A DNA stretch of 64,000 nt from Apoda limacodes (taxonomy: Eukaryota; Arthropoda; Insecta; Lepidoptera; Limacodidae): assembly GCA_946406115.1 (NCBI GenBank), contig OX291544.1, positions 7,998,001 through 8,062,000 on the forward strand, read 5' to 3'. The notes under the pieces are model-generated. The model had not been told where the DNA came from, searched no databases, and saw only the letters and a list, made by a program, of their open reading frames with translations. Position numbers and translations under genes: made by a program. This document shows, piece after piece, positions 56,850 to 64,000 of this stretch. Each line of letters starts with the position of its first letter. Position 1 is the first letter of the stretch.

Positions 56850-58694
56850 CAGCTCCATAATCCAATCCACTGTTTATGTCAACCTTGTTTCCAATGTTGT
56901 GCCAGAGGTCACAAGGTCTTAGTATGACGCGACGCGGAGATATATCTTGTACTAAGGACCACTATTTTGTTATTTCACACATAAATCCCAACTCTTTCTT
57001 CTAAGTGAGCTCGAGACTTATTGTCACACTAGAAATATCAGCATAGCGAAATCACTAAATTAGCATGATTCGCATAAAGCACACTTCCTGCTTCGAAAGT
57101 GAACTCTAGTGAAAACCAACTCAGTAAAGTCACTACTCTGTGACTGAGCTCAAGATCTATTTGTAACATAGAAACACCAAAACAGTAAAAATCCTTGAAC
57201 TGGTACATAGGACAAAAAATCTTAACATTACTTTAAGTAAGTTCAAAACCCATTGGTTATTTAAAAAAAATAAGACCCGATAAAATAAATAAAATTTCCC
57301 ACTCCAATTTACGATGATTAATCCTCTTAAAGTATCAGTCATTGGTTTCCAAGATATACTCATTTGGTTCGAAATTGGATGTCTACGGAAAATCCAATTC
57401 TAAGAATAAATTCCAAATTCTTATTAATAATCAAATTTAGTTTGTTACCTATACCTATACAGCAGATTCAAGAACGAAGTCGACTGAAATGCCTAGTTAT
57501 TCATAACCTATAACCCAACTGGGTTCTTCTCTTTTTTTCCTCGAAGTTTCATCCACTCGGCAACAGTAAATGTATATTTTAAATTCAGATGAGACTATTA
57601 AAAACTGTTTTCAATTTTACTAAATTTTACTCTGTTCACCTTATTAACAAAAAAAAAATCATGTTATTCATCGGCTCTAAGTAGCCCTAATTGCCCACTA
57701 ACATACCCTATCATTTTAAATTATTATTGCCTATGAAAATATATTAATAAAAGTGTAACTATGTGTGTCATTTGCATAGGACTCTGACCGTACACACTTC
57801 ATACTATTTTAACATAGATTCCCCCTTTCCCACAATATTTCTGAACTATGAACATATTGTCGTAAATAACCCTTCTATTAAAATGTTGTATATATAAGTA
57901 TTATCAAATTATATACCTTAAAGTCAAAATTAAATCTAAGAATAACTAAAATAAAAAACTATTTATTACTTGCAGAATTTCTATAAATTCTCAAAATGCT
58001 TTCAATAACGACAAGTAAAGTTTCGTAACAAAAAAACCCACCCTTTCCCCCTTAAAGTGAAGACTTTACAAAAATTTACATTCTAAAACCCCCCCTCTAA
58101 CTGTAAATGTACCTGTATGGTATTAATTCACCTGATAAAGTGAAATAAAATTCTATAATTATCTTTGTATTATTTACTTAGGGAAACATTTGTACACACC
58201 ACATAACCATGTATACGTAAACTAAGTAAAAGAATAGTTTCTTAGTTAGTCTTTAACCTCTATTTACCCTTTAACTGATATCACATGACTAACACACACA
58301 CACACACATAACTTCCTAAAATCAATACATACTACTTAGAATCGAATGTCCTAAATGTAACTATTTCTCGTAACAAATTTTAGCCGAACGATGTCCTCAC
58401 CTCAGTACTTTCCAACCTAAGGGTCGCTGTTCATAAAACCTTAAGAACGCCTGCCCAACTCATTCAACCTGTACAGTATTATTGTTATTAAAGTCACTAA
58501 AATGTCTACTTAAAAAATAAATTATTTCGTATTAGTTTTTATCAAATCTTTGTTTTCTTAATTTCAAACACTTCCCTGCCAATAACCGGCCAAACTCATT
58601 TTAATGACCTTCCATCCATTTCACAACAACAAAATGTAGGCTATTACAAGCCTATTTTATTCCTATAACCTATCCTGGTAACGGCAACACATAA
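56850..58694. other. Element interior next to the 5' LTR, no gene recognised
   Basis: On the element's strand this is where gag would start. No frame with gag-like features is seen. A CA microsatellite lies at about 58287-58308. The 68-codon minus ORF at 57363-57157 is hydrophobic but unrecognised. Confidence 0.45.
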
Positions 58695-59305
58695 TGTAGA
58701 AACCCCCCCCTTACAAAAAAAAATAATACGTCCTATGGCGTCTAATGGGGTGATTACGACCGCTACATTGTGCACCTAAGTCTACATGCAGCACTCCAGA
58801 CATATAATAATAGTATTCATATTTGGCAATGATCGTCTAATGGCGTGATAAGGACCGCTACATTGAGAACCTAAGTAACCCTGACTCTAAGAAGGTATGA
58901 GTTTAGACAGTCACTAGCATGGCGAGTGAACTTTGATTTTAAGATTAAATTCTACATAATATAACTATCTAAGCCCTAACCATTTATCTTAACTAACTTG
59001 TCGCACACGAGTGATGTACCAATCTAAGAAAGCTGTTATAATACGTCCTAGTCATGATTTAAATTATCGTCACACTGAACTTGATTAAGTAGATTTCTAA
59101 TACAATAACCTTCCCCATAACTACCCTTATTCACTTTCAATTAATAACTATTTAAATCCTGTCAAAGAGTTAGCCTTTCATAATTTAGTTTCTATTACTT
59201 TATTTATTTATTTAACCTTACAAAATGCCAGTAAAACGAAAATAAGAAATTAAGATTTCCTCTACAGTTCGCAACAATAAACAAAAAGCATATGGGATTA
59301 CTGTT

Positions 59306-59359
59306 GGGATCGAACCACGGCCCTTCATATGCTTATCAAACGTTATAACCACTACACCA
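59306..59359 (-). ncRNA. tRNA-like Pol III A/B box pair in right LTR
   Basis: This is an identical copy of the left-LTR box pair, present because the LTRs are duplicates. Confidence 0.55.
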
Positions 59360-62300
59360 ATTGATCGATAAATGATCGATTGAATTTAACCTAATATTTC
59401 TGCACCCTGAAGATAATTCCCTTTGTTAACCATGCGGCCCTATAATAAGATATTTCACACAAGGTACTATTTAGTCTTCATGGTAGTTCTTCTTACAAAC
59501 CAAAATTTCTTAGTAAACGTGGAATTATCAGTATTTAGACATCTTACAGATAACAGTGAATAATTCCGTTCTCTGCGTAGATACAAGAACTTATAAAGGA
59601 GACATCATGTGCAACCTTTCTCTTACGAACTTGAGATATTAAGATAATATTAATAAATATGGAACAAATTGCGAATAACGTAAAGATTAAATAGAATTTC
59701 CTTTAATAATTTGTTACAGTCAATTAAGATAATTATGACGACAGAACGCCAATTTACATGGGTAGGTAACCCGTCTTAGTAGGTACTTTCCTACTATTCA
59801 GTCAGTAATGAAAACATTGCTCACTCAAAAATCTAACACTTTAGTCAGATCAACAATAGGCATTTTGAGTGATTAGAACCTTCGCGTTTCGCCGGTAGGT
59901 CGGGGTCCCCCCCCGGCTCATCAGTTATTAAGGGGGGCCCTACCTGGATAATAAAACGCTATGATAATAGGATTTTCTATAAAGAAGAATTGGACAGACC
60001 CTAGACCAACTAATGTCACCTTAACCAAATCCATGTTTAATATGTTCGGTCAAAGTTTAACTTATGTCGTACCCCGGTTTAGTCATTGTTTCCTTAAGGT
60101 TAGGTACCGTAAATCTTTTCCTTCTTTTTTTTATATCAAAAAAAAGAAAGCTAACTAAAGTATATTTTTTTTTTATTATCATTGTTTGGCATATCTTAAT
60201 TGTTACATTTTAAAAATAGACGTAGTAAAATATAAAGAAGTAAATTCAAAAATCTAAAGATATATAATTCTTATTCTATTCGTCTCCATAATGAGTGATT
60301 TATTTGTTAATAAAACGAACTTCCCAAAAGAAAGGAGTAATCTGTATCCCGACAACTTATCACTCATTACTTTGACGAAAACTAATCCGGACCAATTAAT
60401 GCTAACAGTTTAGATAGGTAAGTATTGAATAGGTATCTCATACAACTACCTACTAGACACACCAAAATTAAAATTTCTTCTTTATCATTTATATCCTCTG
60501 ATCCGGATTAGAACTCATAAAATTTAAACTACCTCTTTAACTTTCTTGGAGTAGGGTGGAGCTGAGCTAGTAAGACCTAAAAGTAAACCAGCTCCACTCA
60601 CACCCTAGCACCCGAGCCTCGCCGTCACACGAAGACCTGCTCTACTTATTTACTACCCATTCCTGTTCTAATACTGATATTAAAAATGGAGAGATCTTAC
60701 TATAACCGCGACATCCCTAGGTCTGTTGACGAAGCGTTATCATCAAAGGGTTGTGACCTTACAGTCCCATTAACTACTTTCGAAAGAAACACTTAAACTC
60801 ACTCATACACTCTTCTCCTTTTAATTAATCTATTTGTCTTTTTTTTACACTGCACCTAGTTCTGTGTTCTTATATGGGAACAGACCTACAACTATTCTAA
60901 ATCCTCTATCAAAGCGTTCTTCTCAACAGAAATGATTTATCTTTTCACTAGGGATGTATACCTGCAAATAAAAGCAGTGACAGCGGTCGAGGGGCCTTTT
61001 AGCTAATGTATAATTAGTGTGTGTGTACTAACAATGCCTACCCCCAACCTAAACAGACAACGGCACCTTTTTAACCTGCCATCACTAACGTCCTTTCATT
61101 TGCTGGTGGAAACGATTTTTAACACACTGAATGAGACAATGAGATAGAGCCGTGTGTATAACCCTTCTCAAGCCCTAAAGGAGTACCCCTTAATTGATTA
61201 TTAGGTCTCTATTAGGCCAAGATTCCTTGAAAAGAAAATAAAATAATAAACTGGCAATTCTGGACTCTCCAATTAGGCCAAAAGTCATCTAAGGATGGAC
61301 TTAGGGCCCTGCGTTGCAAGGTTCATTCGACGAACCCGGCACCGTCGGTCCACCAAACTCTTTTTTTTTTCCTCTGAATTTTTAGTTTTATTTCAATTCT
61401 ATTTTATATTTTTTCCCCTGAAGGAAAACAAAAATATCCTTTAATCAACAAGCATATTAAACTAAAACACTTCATGTATAAGGAATCTTATGGCCGTACT
61501 CTCTTTCCTATACCTACTAAGCCTAAAGCTCCCTCCCCTCATTAACTAAATAAATCTAGCTGAAAATGTCCCAAAATATGTTCTTTCCACTCTTACATTC
61601 TCTTCAGGCTTATTTTCCGAAACATTTCACCCCCCTGAATTTAATAATCATTCCCCATAAATTTTTCACTCTGTTGATCCAGGTCCCTGACCTTACAAAC
61701 TAAATAACGTGATACTGCCCCTAACACAAGCATCTTACCCTGGACCAAACAAAGCCGCCTGAAGCCTTTTCAAACAGACCTACGCTAAAATTAAATATCA
61801 AATACATAAATATATTTTTTTTCCCTACTCCCTTCCCCAACCCTATAGTAATGTATTAAGTGTTTTCTACATGATGCTTTTACTTTCCCTCAATCTGAAA
61901 CATGTCTGCCCAGGTTCAGAACCTGTCCATGCCTCAGATGCACCACTGATTCCTGGATATAGCCTTCCGGACCTGATTTTCCTTCATATCGAACGATATG
62001 TCAGTCACAAATCCGAATATTCAAATATCGGTAACCTAATACATATTTGTCATAAAAAACCGTATAGTAGGTTATAACTCTATAAAGGAAAATCTTTACT
62101 CAATCTGTAAAGTACTAAATTGAGTGCCCAGTAAATCGTACAAAATGGTAATTTACAATTATCACGGTTAGGTAAAATTCGAGAATAATAATTAAACCCG
62201 GCGCCATGTTTTTAAAATCGTCAACGTTTCGTATCGTTTTATGCACATTTAATCAACCTTTTAAGTAATTCAAGTAGTTATCTATTAAATCTTATGATTA

Positions 62301-62637
62301 AATAAAATTCTTAAAATGAGATAGTGAAACTCTAGATATCCTATGTACGGTTTGCCACAACATCAGTATGTGATTTGTGTACCTAAACCATCAGCACATA
62401 ACCTGTCTCTCATCTCTAGGTATTAATTTACAATTTTCACATACGAAACATATTTTGGGATCACACAAGAAAAGTAAAACAATGGTTATAATTAATAGTT
62501 TACCTACCCAACAACAATTCATATAGAAACTCTTCAAATGAATTTCTAGATAAATAGCTGTACTCAGAAGGAATTTTAATGCTTTAATTATTTCCTCTGA
62601 GAAATAAAACTAATCTACTCACTCAGAAAAATTATCG

Positions 62638-63108
62638 ATGGGCGGGAAGACGCCGACAACGCCAAGCCCGAACACGGTTCGATGTTAATTCAATGTAAAT
62701 AACCACTTAAAGTTTTATTATTTATTCACATTTGCACTTTGTAATTGCAAACACTATTTATTAAGAAAAACGCGGGAAGCACAGTCTTTAACCGATATTT
62801 GTCAAAACTCTATTTAAGAATGCGGGAGGTGGGACGCTTTCCGTATTACTCGACTCAAAAAGGCGGGAAACGACCATTATGCAAAACCGCGCGCGTCACT
62901 CACGAATTTTGAATTTCGAATGGGAGAGAGAGGACTCTGTCACGACAGTCTCCAGCGCCGCGGCGCCAAAATCAAGCGAGCGAACGATTTCTTTCTTTTT
63001 TTTATCTCTTTTACACGCACTAATTAGGAGATATCCCTATTTCCTGTATTTTTTATTTCGTCTTCAAAAAGGTTTTGTGACGTCATCGCATGACATGGTC
63101 ACGTGACG
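62638..63108 (-). promoter_or_regulatory. Same site cluster in U3 of right (5') LTR
   Basis: This is a duplicate of the left-LTR cluster, with TGACGTCA at 63078-63085. As the 5' LTR of the minus-strand element, this copy would drive the genomic transcript if active. Confidence 0.5.
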
Positions 63109-63438
63109 ATCGTACGATTCGAGTACAAAGTTTTATTATTATTTTAACACCGCTGTACTGTTTTAAACTACTTTACCATTAATCGAAACAAAATCTACGA
63201 AAGACATATATCTAATGCAGCGCTGTCTTATCTTTTACCGCGCAATTATTTCGAACCTTAATTTATGTTTATCTATTTATAATGTTTGACTATCTTATTT
63301 TTGTATATCCAACAGATAATTAGACCTATAGCTACTTCTCTATGAATACATTAGGTATTCAATTAAATCCCACATAATGGTACGCTATATAGGTAGTTAG
63401 ACATAATTTTGTTCTAGGGTAGACTGGAGTACACTACA

Positions 63439-63442
63439 CTGT
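63439..63442. other. Target-site duplication CTGT, right
   Basis: It directly follows ...GTACACTACA of the right LTR and matches 46183-46186. Confidence 0.7.
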
Positions 63443-64000
63443 TCAAAGATACTCCACTTGATGAAGTTTTAGTCTGTTTCTTATTAATATTTATCTATGT
63501 ACATCTTTACAGTTTTATTCCTTTTGAGGAGGTAATCAGTGACTGGATTCAGACCCATATCATAATATGGGGATATCCGCTTCTCACCATCAATTTTAGT
63601 TCCATGACAGCCATTCCCCACGACACTGCTTCTGACGCAGGGTATCTAGACTAAAAAGCCTTATATATGTCTCCTATTATTAGTAAGTAGGTACTAAAAT
63701 ACCTATAGTAATTAAATTGGTATCAATAACATTGATTGCGCAACATCTATAATCGAAGAACATTGGATGTAATAATACCAATTTGCACAGCTGATTTATG
63801 TCTATACCTACATACTGTGGAATATTATAGTCCAGTATTCTAAAGTTTTTCATTCTTTGTATATGCTCATGTAACTGTTACCGATGCTTGAATCACATTT
63901 TGTAACTTATCCGTGCTTTGCGTTAGGTATTATTTAGGTATTTCAAACTTTTACGAATAACTCGGTGTTAAAAATTACAGTCAAGGTACGGTATTTGTAA
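63443..64000. other. Right flank of the LTR element, no exon recognised
   Basis: This continues the sequence interrupted at 46186. A pyrimidine-AG site (ATCTTTACAG, 63503-63512) precedes a slightly GC-richer stretch to about 63650, but no frame there matches the missing part of the transporter. Confidence 0.4.

Larger units (their letters stand above)
46187..63438 (-). mobile_element. 17.25-kb non-autonomous LTR retrotransposon (Ty3/gypsy-derived, LARD-like)
   Basis: Two direct repeats (46187-50990 and 58695-63438) both begin TGTAGAA and end GTACACTACA, giving TGTAG...CTACA termini. They enclose about 7.7 kb and are flanked by CTGT duplications. On the minus strand the purine run GTTAGGGGGAAAT sits directly before the left LTR, where a polypurine tract should be. 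The only recognisable coding remains are also on the minus strand: a protease-like piece, then an RNase H piece near the 3' LTR. Integrase and most of the RT are absent. The interior otherwise holds a 55-bp minisatellite and diverged duplications. No canonical TGG-type primer-binding site is visible next to the right LTR (the interior there reads TTATGTGTTGCCGTTACCAG on the minus strand). By structure it is an internally gutted element moved by proteins from elsewhere. Confidence 0.85.
58695..63438 (-). repeat. LTR, right copy (5' LTR of the minus-strand element), 4744 bp
   Basis: It starts TGTAGAAACCCCCCCC and ends GTACACTACA. It is about 60 bp shorter than the left copy, all of it in the first ~130 bp, where TACAAAAAAAAATAATACG replaces unrelated sequence of the left LTR. 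Beyond 58769 the copies run together base for base with very few changes. Confidence 0.88.

Noticed and set aside
46187..63438. Plain segmental duplication or assembly artefact instead of an LTR element
   Set aside because: The TG..CA ends, CTGT duplications, polypurine tract and pol remains in matching orientation favour an LTR element. An assembly effect at the U5 ends cannot be excluded.

Overview
This window is eukaryotic nuclear DNA and almost certainly from a moth or butterfly. It is AT-rich, has very few coding exons, GT/AG-spliced introns and dense interspersed repeats. Several short dispersed sequences are ones I know as typical of Lepidoptera: the GGCCAAGTGCGAG...ACGGAACCCT family, the CCCGCGGCTTCGTCCG family and tRNA-derived SINEs. 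There is no bacterial gene organisation, CRISPR array or operon. Only one host gene can be supported: part of a sugar/trehalose-transporter-like MFS gene (SLC2/Tret1 type) on the + strand, with three exons at 39896-40146, 40683-40841 and 41835-41974. Their splice phases fit together (1, 1, 0). Its first coding exon and its C-terminal half are not identified; the latter probably lies beyond the window.

Layout. 1-795: an open ORF of a non-LTR retrotransposon on the minus strand, cut by the window edge. 800-13,600: mostly non-coding, with dispersed repeats, a tRNA-derived SINE (about 6281-6645) split by a 160-bp inverted-repeat MITE, and small local duplications. 13,600-24,100: more SINE/LINE debris, a jockey/CR1-like LINE with an internal deletion (15.2-16.1 kb), a triplicated segment of about 0.5 kb (17.5-19.0 kb) and a LINE 3' end with poly(A) at 23.2-23.5 kb. 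24,100-38,300: hairpins, a 34-bp minisatellite (28.45-28.93 kb), a 1.03-kb foldback element (31.4-32.45 kb), a LINE with an internal deletion (32.96-34.22 kb), a possible TIR element (36.8-37.7 kb) and two adjacent TTAA-flanked MITEs (37.8-38.3 kb). 39,900-42,000: the transporter exons, whose introns contain a LINE tail and a 45-bp tandem array. 42,000-46,180: dispersed repeats and a 5S-rRNA-derived fragment.

46,187-63,438: a single 17.25-kb LTR retrotransposon on the minus strand, the most notable object here. It has two direct repeats of about 4.75 kb, TGTAG...CTACA termini, a 4-bp target-site duplication (CTGT) and a polypurine tract. Its interior of about 7.7 kb keeps only broken remains of a Ty3/gypsy-type protease and RNase H, with no integrase, and about 2 kb of a 55-bp minisatellite. 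The LTRs are nearly identical except in the last ~130 bp at one end. This suggests a recent insertion of a non-autonomous element mobilised in trans.

All calls come from reading the sequence. Family names rest on recognised motifs, not on database searches. Exact repeat edges are approximate unless stated.
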